In this document: piece by piece, positions 29,201 to 36,949 of the stretch
How positions within the stretch are numbered: position 1 is the stretch's first letter
Layout: each line of letters begins with the position of its first letter
Origin: Chthoniobacter flavus
GTDB lineage: Bacteria; Verrucomicrobiota; Verrucomicrobiia; Chthoniobacterales; JACTMZ01
Direction: 5' to 3'
Assembly: GCA_945878135.1 (NCBI GenBank)
Contig: CAMDUL010000023.1
Span: 1-46,831 of the forward strand
DNA: 46,831 nucleotides
Position numbers and translations under genes: made by a program
Notes under the pieces: generated by a model
The model's database searches: none
Told to the model about the DNA's origin: nothing
Seen by the model: only the letters and a program-made list of their open reading frames with translations

Positions 29201-29467
29201 CCGGTGCGGCTCGCGCTGAATCCTTTTGTCTCCGGCATCGGCGCCCTCTTCCCGCAACTTGTCTCCGGCGGCGCGATCGTGGCCATCGTGCTCAGCCTGC
29301 CCATGGTCGGACCTGTCCTGCTGCAGGGCCTGCTCAGCGAGAACGTCTACCTCGCCGCGTCCATGCTCATGGTGCTGAGCCTGCTCGGCATCCTCGGCAC
29401 CCTGGCCAGCGACCTGCTCCTGCTCTGGATCGACCCGCGCATCCGTTTCGAGGGGGAAGCAAAATGA
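26201..29467 (+). CDS. Fusion of family-5 substrate-binding protein with Dpp/Opp-type permease
   Basis: 1088 residues in one frame without a stop. Residues about 7-29 form a membrane helix in place of a cleavable signal. About 60-700 is a dipeptide/oligopeptide-type binding protein (MGYPIRPHLAKSWEMSPDAR, FHLRQGARWSDGHPFTADDI, RFREALSLAIDRRKI). A second helix follows at about 729-748. From about 753 it is a DppB-like permease (RRLILMIPTLLVVSACTF, GDMGRSMETLRPV) with the EAA loop TTARAKGVPPFRLLMKYPVR. The topology is consistent: helix 1 takes the binding domain outside, helix 2 brings the chain back, and the permease then starts at its normal cytoplasmic N-terminus. It is followed by a second permease and two ATPases. 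The substrate may be a peptide or an oligosaccharide. Confidence 0.92.
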   Translation: MIFLRPALRLAVAFVAVATMLFVWAWLIGGQGAATPRAAGTSEVIDRNLRIDPDNLPVVQREVDYREGPRGAWWPKGEAPVLAELVAESKLPPVAGRTGPEPLVLEGPEGLGNHGGKWHRLSNSLNDVAIVANRLSGANLVRWSPMGYPIRPHLAKSWEMSPDAREWTFHLRQGARWSDGHPFTADDIVYWWEDQKYFYEDPPGFMRIGGQTGEVVKVDDHTVKFVFPEPYGAFLERLNQSSTGPYAPKHYLGQFHPVKGNQKLIAAAMKARGTDSARSLYSSLADFRNPEHPRMWPWVYRTHRDAPPETFVRNPYFWAVDPQGNQLPYVDRLVFDVKSPKIIPIAIAAGDVTMQARGLTQQDYTLLMENRKKNGYQVYHWYPGLRSMWLMAPNINRHVPEGDQAAADKARLLADRRFREALSLAIDRRKIIDSIDNGQGQPAQSEPGPDSPFHSPLLRDAAVQYDPARANTLLDELGFTGRDSDGMRRFPGGPRLVFYLDYTDFTGEGPAQFVIEDWARVGVRAVQRERSRTLYYATKAAMLHDIAVWTGEGEFAPINEPRTFAPVTFEANYAVGYANWYQRGGLRGDPRAAGSVEPAPGSPARRAMELYEEALHAPTEEGRVEAVRRLTDLAAEEIWTISISSPPPVPVVVKDGFRNVPRTAIYAHTFASPSNAGIETFFFESPNDPPAVAAALKAELEQITPARDSIDPATLASRRARGISDHGWTALLLVAAAGIVTAGVSHPFIGRRLILMIPTLLVVSACTFALIQLPPGDHIETRLMELRAAGDSTAEAEAQRLHEMFRLDEPLWQRYARWLGLPWFLTFAPEDRGLLQGDMGRSMETLRPVNEMVGDRVALTFWVSLGTILFTWAIALPIGIYSAVRQYSFGDYVFSFLGFLGMCLPNFLLAILLMYLSAEFLGINVTGLFSPEYAALPGWTWPKILDLLKHVWVPIVVIALGGTAGMIRVMRGNLLDELKKPYVTTARAKGVPPFRLLMKYPVRLALNPFVSGIGALFPQLVSGGAIVAIVLSLPMVGPVLLQGLLSENVYLAASMLMVLSLLGILGTLASDLLLLWIDPRIRFEGEAK

Positions 29468-29490
29468 AGGCGGCTGCTCGCATCCGAAAA

Positions 29491-29550
29491 GTAGAAGCGG
29501 CGTCCCCTCAGCTTGTCGTCATGGTTAAGCGGCGGGGACGCCGCTTTTAC
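29491..29550. repeat. Inverted repeat, 17-bp arms, GCGGCGTCCCC type
   Basis: GTAGAAGCGGCGTCCCC at 29491-29507 pairs with 29534-29550 at 16 of 17 positions, with a 26-bp spacer. It lies between the fused permease gene and the second permease gene, inside the operon. It shares its core with 24110-24135. Confidence 0.8.
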
Positions 29551-29597
29551 TTTAGCTTGGGCATTCATCGCCGGCATTTTTTCAACGCACACGCCCC

Positions 29598-30686
29598 ATG
29601 AGCACCGCCGCCTCCCTCACCCAGTGGCAGCTCATCCGCCGCCGCTTCGCCAAGCACCGCGCGGCCGTGGCTTCGCTTTACGTGCTGGGGGCCCTGTATT
29701 TCACCGCCCTCTTCGCCGAGTCCATCGCCCCGCACCGCGCCGCGTGGCACGACACCGGGATGATCTACGCGCCGCCGCAGGTGCCGGCGTTCAATTCGCG
29801 CGACGGACTTCATGCGCGCGCCCTTGAGCGGGTCATCGATCCGGTCACGCTGAAAAATTCCTACGTCGCGACGGGAGAAGTTGTGCCCCTGCGGTTTTTC
29901 GTCCGCGGGGAACCCTACCGTCTCTGGAGCCTCATTCCGTGGGACCGGCACTTCCTCGGACCGGAACGCCGCGCCGACGGCTCATCGCCGCCGTGGTATT
30001 TTCTCGGCGCCGACCGCTACGGCCGCGATGTCTTCAGCCGCCTTGTCTACGGGGCGCGCGTCAGCCTGTCCATCGGCCTCGTCGCCATCGTCGTCACGTT
30101 TCTCATCGGCGTTTCGGTCGGCGGACTCTCGGGCTATGTCGGCGGCGGCACGGACAACTTCATCCAGCGTTTCATCGAGGTCATCAACTCGTTCCCCCAA
30201 CTCCCGCTCTGGCTCGCCTTGGCTGCCGTGCTGCCCGGCGACTGGCCGCCGCTGCAGATTTATTTTGCCATCACCATTCTGCTCAGCCTGCTCGGTTGGA
30301 CCGGGCTGGCCCGCGTGGTGCGGGGCAAGGTGCTGGCCCTGCGCGAGGAGGACTATGCCGTGGCCGCGCGGTTGCTCGGCGCCGGACACGGCCGCATTAT
30401 TTTCCGCCACCTCCTCCCTGGCGTGACCAGCCACATCATCGTGTCGCTCACGCTCAGCGTGCCGGCCATGATTCTGGGCGAAACCGCCCTCAGCTTTCTC
30501 GGGCTCGGCTTGCGTCCGCCCGTGGTCAGCTGGGGCGTCATGCTGCAAGACTGCATGAACATGGACGTGGTGGCCAACTACCCGTGGATCCTTTCGCCCG
30601 TCATCCTCATCGTCCTGACCGTTCTGGCTTTCAACTTCCTCGGCGACGGCCTGCGCGACGCGGCCGATCCTTACGGCGAAAAATGA
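29598..30686 (+). CDS. ABC transporter permease, DppC/OppC-type
   Basis: 362 residues from ATG at 29598. The N-terminal region has the OppC_N segment ([20 protein letters not shown]) with the first helix. A long extracytoplasmic insertion (about 55-130) precedes the signature [20 protein letters not shown]. Five more helices follow, and the EAA loop is [20 protein letters not shown]. It ends [16 protein letters not shown], as is usual for the family. It forms the translocation path with the permease half of the fusion protein. Its stop overlaps the next ATG (ATGA, 30683-30686). Confidence 0.93.
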   Translation: MSTAASLTQWQLIRRRFAKHRAAVASLYVLGALYFTALFAESIAPHRAAWHDTGMIYAPPQVPAFNSRDGLHARALERVIDPVTLKNSYVATGEVVPLRFFVRGEPYRLWSLIPWDRHFLGPERRADGSSPPWYFLGADRYGRDVFSRLVYGARVSLSIGLVAIVVTFLIGVSVGGLSGYVGGGTDNFIQRFIEVINSFPQLPLWLALAAVLPGDWPPLQIYFAITILLSLLGWTGLARVVRGKVLALREEDYAVAARLLGAGHGRIIFRHLLPGVTSHIIVSLTLSVPAMILGETALSFLGLGLRPPVVSWGVMLQDCMNMDVVANYPWILSPVILIVLTVLAFNFLGDGLRDAADPYGEK

Positions 30687-31756
30687 AAACCAACAGCGAC
30701 ATGGTCTTGTCCGTCGACGGCCTCCGCACCGAGTTCCGCACCGATGGCGGCACCCTCCGTGCAGTCGACGGCGTGTCGCTCGGACTCGCCCGCGGCCGCG
30801 TGCTCGCCCTCGTCGGCGAGAGCGGATGCGGCAAAACCGTCACCGCCTACTCGATCCTGCGCCTGATCCGTCCGCCGGGGCATCTCGCCGGCGGATCCAT
30901 CGTCCTGCGTCCGGGCAACGGGCAACCGGTCGATCTTGCTGCGCTCGGCGACGAATCCCGCGAATTGCGGGCCATCCGCGGGAGCCGGGTGGCCATGATC
31001 TTCCAGGAACCGATGTCCGCGCTCAGCCCCGTGCATACGGTGGGTGACCAGATCGACGAGGTCCTCCTGCTCCACGCCGGTGTGGACCGCCGCGAGGCGC
31101 GCCGGCGCACCGTGGAAATGCTGCGACGGGTCGGTATCCCGTCGCCGGAAACCCGCGCCGACCAATTTCCCCACGAAATGAGCGGCGGCATGCGCCAGCG
31201 GGCGGTCATCGCCATGGCTCTGGTCTGCCGCCCCGAAGTGCTCATCGCCGACGAACCGACAACCGCGCTCGACGTCACCATCCAGGCCCAGATTCTTCAT
31301 CTCATCAAGGAACTGCAGGCGGAGAACGGGTGCTCCGTCCTTTTCATCACCCACGATCTCGGTGTCGTGGCACAGATGGCCGATGAGGTTGCCGTCATGT
31401 ATCTCGGACGCATCGTCGAGTCCGGGCCGGTCCGCGAGGTGCTGAAAAACCCTCGCCATCCCTACACGGCGGGCCTGCTCGCCTCGCGACCCGGGACCTC
31501 CGCCGCACGCCATCTTCCCGTCATCGCCGGCCAGGTGCCTTCGCTCCACGCCATCCCGTCCGGTTGCCCGTTCCATCCGCGCTGCGCGCACCGCTTGCCG
31601 GGACTGTGCGACGCCGGCCCTGCCCCCGCCCTGCAGGAGATCTCCCCGCGCCACCAGACCGCCTGTCTGCGCAGCAAAGAGCTCACCTGCCTCCTCCGCA
31701 CCCCCTCCGTGTCCTCTGCGTCCACCACGATCCCTTCTTCCGTCATTGACCCGTGA
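30683..31756 (+). CDS. ABC transporter ATP-binding protein, DppD/OppD-type
   Basis: 357 residues. ATG at 30683 overlaps the upstream stop; the frame is open further upstream but those codons read through the permease gene. Walker A is GESGCGKT, Q-loop [10 protein letters not shown], signature MSGGMRQR, Walker [12 protein letters not shown] and switch THDLG. The C-terminal oligopeptide module has [16 protein letters not shown]. The last 20 or so residues (Ser/Thr-rich, ending SSVIDP) are coded by a low-complexity stretch at 31700-31730 and look like an added tail rather than family sequence. The stop overlaps the next GTG. Confidence 0.93.
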   Translation: MKTNSDMVLSVDGLRTEFRTDGGTLRAVDGVSLGLARGRVLALVGESGCGKTVTAYSILRLIRPPGHLAGGSIVLRPGNGQPVDLAALGDESRELRAIRGSRVAMIFQEPMSALSPVHTVGDQIDEVLLLHAGVDRREARRRTVEMLRRVGIPSPETRADQFPHEMSGGMRQRAVIAMALVCRPEVLIADEPTTALDVTIQAQILHLIKELQAENGCSVLFITHDLGVVAQMADEVAVMYLGRIVESGPVREVLKNPRHPYTAGLLASRPGTSAARHLPVIAGQVPSLHAIPSGCPFHPRCAHRLPGLCDAGPAPALQEISPRHQTACLRSKELTCLLRTPSVSSASTTIPSSVIDP

Positions 31757-32760
31757 ACACCACCGAGCAAACGACGCCCCTTCTCCGCGTCCGCGGTTTG
31801 TGCAAGCACTTCCCCGTGCGCAGTCGCGGCTTTATCCGTCGCGTCACCGGGTGGATCCGCGCGGTGGATGACGTCAGCTTCGATCTGGCCCGCGGCGAAA
31901 CCCTCGGACTGGTCGGCGAAAGCGGGAGCGGCAAGACCACCTGCGCCCGCTCCATCCTGCGCGCCCTCTCCCCGACCGCCGGCCAGGCCGTCTTCCAATC
32001 AGCGTCGGGACCTGTCGACCTCGCGTCGCTGCCCGCGCACCGTCTCAAGCCGCTGCGCCGCGAGATGCAGATGATTTTCCAGGATCCGTTTTCCTCGCTC
32101 AACCCTCGCATGACCGCAGGCCAAATCGTGGCCGAACCCCTTGTCATCCACCGCCTCGCATCCGGTTCCACCCTCGACGACCGGGTGGCCGGGATGATGT
32201 CGCGCGTCGGACTCGACCCCGCCCATCGTCACCGCTATCCGCACGCGTTCAGCGGCGGACAGCGCCAGCGCATCGGTATCGCCCGCGCGCTCATCATGCG
32301 CCCTTCGCTTATCGTGGCCGACGAAGCGGTGTCCGCCCTCGACGTGTCGGTCCAGGCCCAGATCATCAACCTGCTGCGCGACCTGCGGGACGAACTCGGA
32401 CTGACCTCCATCTTCGTGGCCCACGACCTCGAAGTGGTCCGCCACCTCTGCGATCGTGTCGCCGTGATGTATGCCGGTCGCATCGTCGAGGAGGGTCCGG
32501 TGGAGGAAATCTTCGCCGATCCGCGCCACCCTTACACCCGCGCGCTGCTCGCCGCCGCCCCTTCGGCCGACCCCGACATCCCTCTGCCCCCGCCAGTCCC
32601 GGGCGAGACCTGCGACACCGGCAACTTGCCGGCAGGCTGCGCTTTTCATCCTCGATGTCCGGACTGCTTTGATCCTTGCCGGACGATTCGTCCGGAGCTG
32701 ACAAAAGCCGCGCCCGCACGACGCTTGGCCTGCCATTTGGCGTCCACCACTCTACGGTAA
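31753..32760 (+). CDS. ABC transporter ATP-binding protein, DppF/OppF-type
   Basis: 335 residues from GTG at 31753, overlapping the previous stop (GTGA). It begins [20 protein letters not shown], typical of the F subunit. Walker A is [10 protein letters not shown]-loop [11 protein letters not shown], signature FSGGQRQR and Walker [13 protein letters not shown] (Ala in place of Pro, common in F subunits); the switch is AHDLEVV. The oligopeptide C-terminal module has [14 protein letters not shown]. It completes the importer begun at 26201. Confidence 0.93.
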   Translation: MNTTEQTTPLLRVRGLCKHFPVRSRGFIRRVTGWIRAVDDVSFDLARGETLGLVGESGSGKTTCARSILRALSPTAGQAVFQSASGPVDLASLPAHRLKPLRREMQMIFQDPFSSLNPRMTAGQIVAEPLVIHRLASGSTLDDRVAGMMSRVGLDPAHRHRYPHAFSGGQRQRIGIARALIMRPSLIVADEAVSALDVSVQAQIINLLRDLRDELGLTSIFVAHDLEVVRHLCDRVAVMYAGRIVEEGPVEEIFADPRHPYTRALLAAAPSADPDIPLPPPVPGETCDTGNLPAGCAFHPRCPDCFDPCRTIRPELTKAAPARRLACHLASTTLR

Positions 32761-32768
32761 AGTCGCAG

Positions 32769-32784
32769 GACTTTACTGAATAGT
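32769..32784 (+). promoter_or_regulatory. 16-bp motif GACTTTACTGAATAGT upstream of the prepilin-like gene
   Basis: Third copy of the motif seen at 2768 and 12315. It lies 45 bp before the ATG at 32830 and only 8 bp after the stop of the ABC ATPase gene, so it probably marks the start of a new transcription unit. GTGAGG just before the ATG is a modest ribosome-binding site. Confidence 0.55.
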
Positions 32785-32829
32785 CCGGCACCCCCTACCA
32801 GCCGGGTGCTTTATGTTTAAAAGTGAGGC

Positions 32830-33648
32830 ATGAAATTTCGTCCCTCCGTCCGCCGGACCGGCTTCACTCTCATCGAACTGCTCGTGGTCATCGCCATCCT
32901 TGCCGTGCTCGCCGCGCTGGCCTTCCCGTCGTTCTCACGCATGCTGGGCCAAGGATCCGCGGCCAAAGTCACCTCCGGTCTGCGTCAGGCGGGTGCGGCG
33001 CTTTCCAACTACATCGGCGACAATGGCATGAAAATGCCGGCCACCGGCACAACCAGCGGGGGCGATCCGATTTCCTACGGGCTCCAACCGTCGACCCATC
33101 CCTGGTTCCGCATCATTTCACCCAACCACAAAGGCTCGGGTGCCTACAACGACCCCGGCACGCGGCTCTCCGCGCACCTCGCGCGCTACTGTGGCGTGAC
33201 CGGAGAGCCCAACACCGAGAGCAAATTGGACTTCCTCACCGATCCCCTCTGGGCGGCAGAGGTGAAGAAGAACGGCGGACCGACCGATGCGTATTGGATG
33301 CAACCGCCCTTTGTGCTGCGACCGCAAATCCACCGGAGCTCCTACCCGCAAATGGCCGCGGATCTGTATCCTTTCGGACGCGATGGGCAGCAAAGCTCCT
33401 CGCTCAAACCCGCCGATACCTACACCAAGATCGCTTCGTCCCTCCCGGCCAGCCGCACTTGGGCGATCATCCAATCGGACCGCGAATTGATCAAGGATTC
33501 AGGGGGCATGCTGACCAGCGGTATGGTCGGTGAAAAAGCCCCGGCCAAGCCGGTTCTCGCAAGCCACCGGCTCGCCTTGATGTTCGATTGGAGCGTGCAA
33601 CGCATCCCGGCCGGCACCGATCTCCGCCGTCCGTATCCCCGGAATTGA
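32830..33648 (+). CDS. Secreted protein with prepilin-type (type II pseudopilin) leader
   Basis: 272 residues. The leader MKFRPSVRRTG is followed by FTLIELLVVIAILAVLAALA, the classic cleavage site (after Gly11, Glu at +5) and hydrophobic helix. The globular part (SNYIGDNGMKMPATG, ASHRLALMFDWSVQRIPAG) fits the large family of lone prepilin-like proteins seen in Verrucomicrobiota and Planctomycetes. No pilin assembly or peptidase genes are nearby. Its role is unknown. It probably has its own promoter at 32769. Confidence 0.88.
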   Translation: MKFRPSVRRTGFTLIELLVVIAILAVLAALAFPSFSRMLGQGSAAKVTSGLRQAGAALSNYIGDNGMKMPATGTTSGGDPISYGLQPSTHPWFRIISPNHKGSGAYNDPGTRLSAHLARYCGVTGEPNTESKLDFLTDPLWAAEVKKNGGPTDAYWMQPPFVLRPQIHRSSYPQMAADLYPFGRDGQQSSSLKPADTYTKIASSLPASRTWAIIQSDRELIKDSGGMLTSGMVGEKAPAKPVLASHRLALMFDWSVQRIPAGTDLRRPYPRN

Positions 33649-33739
33649 AAAGGCCGGCTTTTCCCGAAAGTGATTCTGCTTTAGGGGAAAGTGGTCCTCC
33701 TTTTGCGCCCCTTGAGATTGCCGTGGATGCTGAACGGCC

Positions 33740-34156
33740 ATGTCAGTGAACCAACTTGAAATCCCGCCGCTCCCGGACGTCGAGCGCGCCGCGGTTCCGG
33801 CGCCGAAGGCCCGCGAGATGAGCATACCCAGTCTCGAGGAAATTCCTCTCCATGTCAGGAACGTCGCGGCCCTGCGGGGCCTGGGGTTCACTTTCCGCCA
33901 GATCGGACGGACCTACGGCGTGACCCCGCAGGCGGCGTCGGTCATGCTGGCCCGGCAACGTGCGCTGCTCAAGGTCGAGGGGCGTCGCCCCGAGTTGGCC
34001 GGACTCTCGCCGCGCGCCGTCAACTGTCTCGGCCGTCTCGGCATCCATAATCGTGCCGGGGCCCGGGCCGTTCCGGATCTCGCGGCACGATTGGAAAACC
34101 AGCGCAATTGCGGACAAAAAACGATCCGCGAAATCCTCGACTGGGCCGCGGACTGA
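33740..34156 (+). CDS. Small HTH protein with RNA polymerase alpha-CTD-like domain (copy A)
   Basis: 138 residues. Residues about 39-77 are a helix-turn-helix of the sigma-region-4 type (VRNVAALRGLGFTFRQIGRT then GVTPQAASVMLARQRALLK). Residues about 84-136 match the C-terminal domain of RNA polymerase alpha: LSPRAVNCLGRLGI aligns with LTVRSANCLKAEAI of E. coli alpha, and NCGQKTIREI with NLGKKSLTEI. By that alignment the DNA-contact positions 265, 268, 269, 296, 298, 299 and 302 correspond to Arg92, Asn95, Cys96, Gly125, Lys127, Thr128 and Glu131. It is clearly a DNA-binding protein in the cytoplasm; its targets are unknown. It is convergent with lutC (30-bp gap) and paralogous to the gene at 41515-41937. 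Confidence 0.8.
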   Translation: MSVNQLEIPPLPDVERAAVPAPKAREMSIPSLEEIPLHVRNVAALRGLGFTFRQIGRTYGVTPQAASVMLARQRALLKVEGRRPELAGLSPRAVNCLGRLGIHNRAGARAVPDLAARLENQRNCGQKTIREILDWAAD

Positions 34157-34186
34157 GGATCCCGGTCGAAGGCCTGCCGGCCGGAA

Positions 34187-34792
34187 TCAAACCAACAGAC
34201 ACCCCTGCACACCGGGGCCATGCACGCCTTGAATGAGGATGCCTTCGACGTCGGCGGTTTTGGACGGTCCGGTGACCCAGATGATATTCGGATCGTCGGG
34301 CATGGCGGCGAGGGCGTCGGCCACGGAGCGGTGGATGGTATCCTTGCGCACCACGGCGATGTGGGTCCACGGAGCGAGAGCAGCCAAACGGTCGGGGGTG
34401 GATTCGTCGGTCAGAATGATGGTGCCGGTTTCGGCGATGGCGCCGTGGGCCAATGTGAGGGCGGCATCGATTTCGTCAACCCGCCCGCGGGTGTAATCGT
34501 GGGTGAGCTGGACGAACTCGGCAAACTTCGCGTCGAGCGAGGCGAGCGCTTCCGGCAGGTAGACCGTTTTGGCCTGCTGTTCGTACAGCCAGGACAGGCA
34601 ACCACCGGGAGTATCGAAACAAAGCGTGCCGGCCACCTTGGCGCGCTTTTTGAAAAGCGCAACGTTGTCGGCCTCGCCGGCCAACCACTGCGGATCGGCC
34701 ACGCCGTGGGGAACGGCGGGCCGGGCCTCGCGCTCGGGCAGCGGAGCGAGGGCGGACTTGATGCCGGAGAAAACTTTTTCGCGCGCGGTCAC
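34187..34792 (-). CDS. lutC: LutC-like L-lactate oxidation subunit (LUD domain)
   Basis: 201 residues. GTG at 34792 overlaps the lutB stop (GTGA); the frame is open far upstream but that part reads through lutB. It starts TAREKVFSGIKSALAPLPE and contains VDEIDAALTLAHGAIAETGT, RLAALAPWTHIAVVRKD, ITWVTGPSKTAD-like sequence (IIWVTGPSKTADVEGILIQG) and a final HGPGVQGCLLV, as in LutC proteins. It works with LutA and LutB to oxidise L-lactate to pyruvate; here L-lactate would come from L-rhamnose through lactaldehyde. It is the last gene of a minus-strand operon. Confidence 0.9.
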   Translation of the reverse strand: MTAREKVFSGIKSALAPLPEREARPAVPHGVADPQWLAGEADNVALFKKRAKVAGTLCFDTPGGCLSWLYEQQAKTVYLPEALASLDAKFAEFVQLTHDYTRGRVDEIDAALTLAHGAIAETGTIILTDESTPDRLAALAPWTHIAVVRKDTIHRSVADALAAMPDDPNIIWVTGPSKTADVEGILIQGVHGPGVQGCLLV

Positions 34793-36195
34793 TTGCCGTT
34801 GCCCCCGTTGCGCCCATGGCGCGATTTCATCCACGTGCGGAACTTGCCGCCGCGCCACTTGGGTAGCGTGCGCGTTTTGAGCCACGAACCGAGATACGGC
34901 ACCGGCATTTTGTCGAGCGGCAGGTAGTCTTTGGCCGCGCCGAAGGTCATGGCCGAGCGCCAGATGAGCGGATGGCTGCCGAGCAGCGCGAAGCCGGCCA
35001 TGGGCGGCGTGCCGGGCGAAGGCACATGCTCCTCGTGCGCGCGGCGACGCAAACGCAGGAGCAGATCGGGAATGGGAATATCGACAGGGCAGACTTCGTT
35101 GCACGCGCCGCACAGACTCGAAGCTTTGGGCAAATCGGCCAGCTCTTTGAATTTGTCGCCGGCGAGCAGCGGGGAAAGCACGGCGCCGACCGGACCGGGA
35201 TAAACGCTGCGGTAGGCGTGGCCGGAGGCTTGGCGATAGACCGGACACACATTGAGGCAGGCGCCGCAGCGGATGCAGCGGAGGATTTCTTTGCAATCCG
35301 AGGCCAGCACTTCGGTCCGGCGGTTGTCGACGAAGACCACGTGCATTTGCTCCGGACCCGATGGACGGTCGTGGCGGCGCGGGCCGTTGATGAATTCGGT
35401 GTAGACGGTGAGTTGCTGTCCGGTCGCGGAGCGTCCCAGCAGATTGAGCAGCACCGCGAGGTCGGCATCGGAAGGCACGACCTTCTCGATACCGACGAGC
35501 GCGATGTGCACCTTGGCGGGGGCGAGGCAGAAGCGCGAGTTGCCCTCGTTGGTCACGAGCACGAGACGTCCGGTGTCGGCCGTGACGAAATTGGCCCCGG
35601 TGATCCCCGCGCCTGCTTCGAGGTATTTGCCGCGCATGAATTTGCGGGCGCGTCGGGTGATGGTTTCCGGGTCGTCATTGTAGTCCCCCAACCCCTCGCG
35701 CTCGAAGCTGCGGGCGATGTCGCCGCGGGTTTTGTGGATGATCGGCCGGACGATATGACTCGGATGGTCGCCGTCGATCTGCACGATGTATTCACCCAGG
35801 TCACTCTCGACGGACTCGATGCCGTGGTTGGCCAGGTAGTCGTTGAGGTGGATTTCCTCGGTGACCATACTCTTCGACTTCACCACTTTGGTGATGCCGG
35901 CCGATAGCAGGATTTCCGTGACCGCGCGGCAGGCATCGTCCGCAGTGACCGCGTAGTGAACTTTGGCCCCGCGTGCGGTGAGGCTTTCCTCGGCCTGCGC
36001 CAGATAAGTGTCGAGGTGCTCGAGGGTGTGCTGCCGGATGGATCCGGCCAACTTGCGCAGCGCGTCGGAATCGGTGAAATCGTCGCCGAGGAGTTGGTAG
36101 CGTTTCTCCGTGGTCGTGGCCGTGCTTTGGTGCACGGCTTTTTGCACGGTGGGCGGAAGTTCCGCCACGTAGGTGTCAATGAGTTGCTTGGCCAT
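34789..36195 (-). CDS. lutB: LutB-like L-lactate oxidation iron-sulfur protein
   Basis: 468 residues from ATG at 36195 (an ATG at 36213 is also possible; both overlap the end of lutA). The N-terminal LUD domain holds KSKSMVTEEIHLNDYLANHG and GANFVTADTGRLVLVTNEGN. Two ferredoxin-type clusters follow: CIRCGACLNVCP (about 307-318) and CGACNEVCP (about 358-366). The final part is PKWRGGKFRTWMK. Length agrees with Bacillus LutB (about 480). It is presumably the electron-transfer core of a cytoplasmic LutABC complex. Confidence 0.93.
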   Translation of the reverse strand: MAKQLIDTYVAELPPTVQKAVHQSTATTTEKRYQLLGDDFTDSDALRKLAGSIRQHTLEHLDTYLAQAEESLTARGAKVHYAVTADDACRAVTEILLSAGITKVVKSKSMVTEEIHLNDYLANHGIESVESDLGEYIVQIDGDHPSHIVRPIIHKTRGDIARSFEREGLGDYNDDPETITRRARKFMRGKYLEAGAGITGANFVTADTGRLVLVTNEGNSRFCLAPAKVHIALVGIEKVVPSDADLAVLLNLLGRSATGQQLTVYTEFINGPRRHDRPSGPEQMHVVFVDNRRTEVLASDCKEILRCIRCGACLNVCPVYRQASGHAYRSVYPGPVGAVLSPLLAGDKFKELADLPKASSLCGACNEVCPVDIPIPDLLLRLRRRAHEEHVPSPGTPPMAGFALLGSHPLIWRSAMTFGAAKDYLPLDKMPVPYLGSWLKTRTLPKWRGGKFRTWMKSRHGRNGGNGK

Positions 36196-36949
36196 GGCGG
36201 TGGTGCAGGGCATCGCGCAGGATTTGCGCGAAGTGGAGGGTCTTGATCGGACGGTGCTCGCGTTCGGCGAGGCCGGAAAGATGCATAAGGCAGCTCATGT
36301 CGCCGGAAACGAGGTAGTCGGGGTCGACGGCTTCGACATGCTCGAGCTTCAGCTCGCCCATGGCGGTCGAGACATTGGGGAAACTGACGGAAAACGTGCC
36401 GCCGAACCCGCAGCATTGTTCGGCTTCGCCGAAGGGCAGGACGCGCAGGCCTTTGATCGACTCGAGCAATTGCATGACGGCGGGGCCGCTCGCCGTGCCG
36501 CGGGTGTGGCAGGCGCGGTGGAAAGCGATGCGGGCGTGGAATTCCCCCGGCCATTCCTTGATCCCGAGACCGTTGACCAGAAAGTCGCCGAGTTCCCAGG
36601 TGCGTCCGCCGACTTGCTCGATGGCAGCGCGATCCTTCTCGCCCTCGAACTCGAGGGTCGCACCATGGAACATCATGGCCGCGCAGGATCCCGAGGGGAC
36701 GATGATCGGTTCGTCCCCGGCGAAGACTTGCGCCGTGTGGCGCATGACCGTGCGGGCGGCGGGCCACTGTCCGCAGTTGAAGGCGGGTTGCCCGCAGCAG
36801 GTTTGATTTTCGGGGAAGACAACTTCGCAACCGGCGTGCTCGAGCACTTCGACAGTGGCCTTGGCCACGTCGTCATAGAATGCGTCGCACAGACACGTGG
36901 CCATGAGTTGCACGCGTTTGCTCGTTGGTCGGGTAGCGAGATTGATCAT
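36176..36949 (-). CDS. lutA: LutA-like L-lactate oxidation subunit (CCG domains)
   Basis: 257 residues from ATG at 36949, overlapping the rhaB stop (ATGA). It has two cysteine-rich CCG domains: FPENQTCCGQPAFNCG with upstream MATCLCDAFY, and AFHRACHTRG with FGEAEQCCGFGGTFSV. These are the hallmark of LutA/GlpC/HdrB-type subunits that bind iron-sulfur clusters. Its position directly after rhamnulokinase ties L-lactate oxidation to rhamnose breakdown. Confidence 0.93.
   Translation of the reverse strand: MINLATRPTSKRVQLMATCLCDAFYDDVAKATVEVLEHAGCEVVFPENQTCCGQPAFNCGQWPAARTVMRHTAQVFAGDEPIIVPSGSCAAMMFHGATLEFEGEKDRAAIEQVGGRTWELGDFLVNGLGIKEWPGEFHARIAFHRACHTRGTASGPAVMQLLESIKGLRVLPFGEAEQCCGFGGTFSVSFPNVSTAMGELKLEHVEAVDPDYLVSGDMSCLMHLSGLAEREHRPIKTLHFAQILRDALHHRHGQATH

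Noticed and set aside
26120-29257. Minus-strand frames of 553 and 485 codons.
   Set aside because: Shadows of the fused binding-protein/permease gene caused by high GC at third positions.
33649-33680. Terminator after the prepilin-like gene (AAAAGGCCGGCTTTT).
   Set aside because: The stem is very short with no room for a proper loop, and the T run is only four bases.
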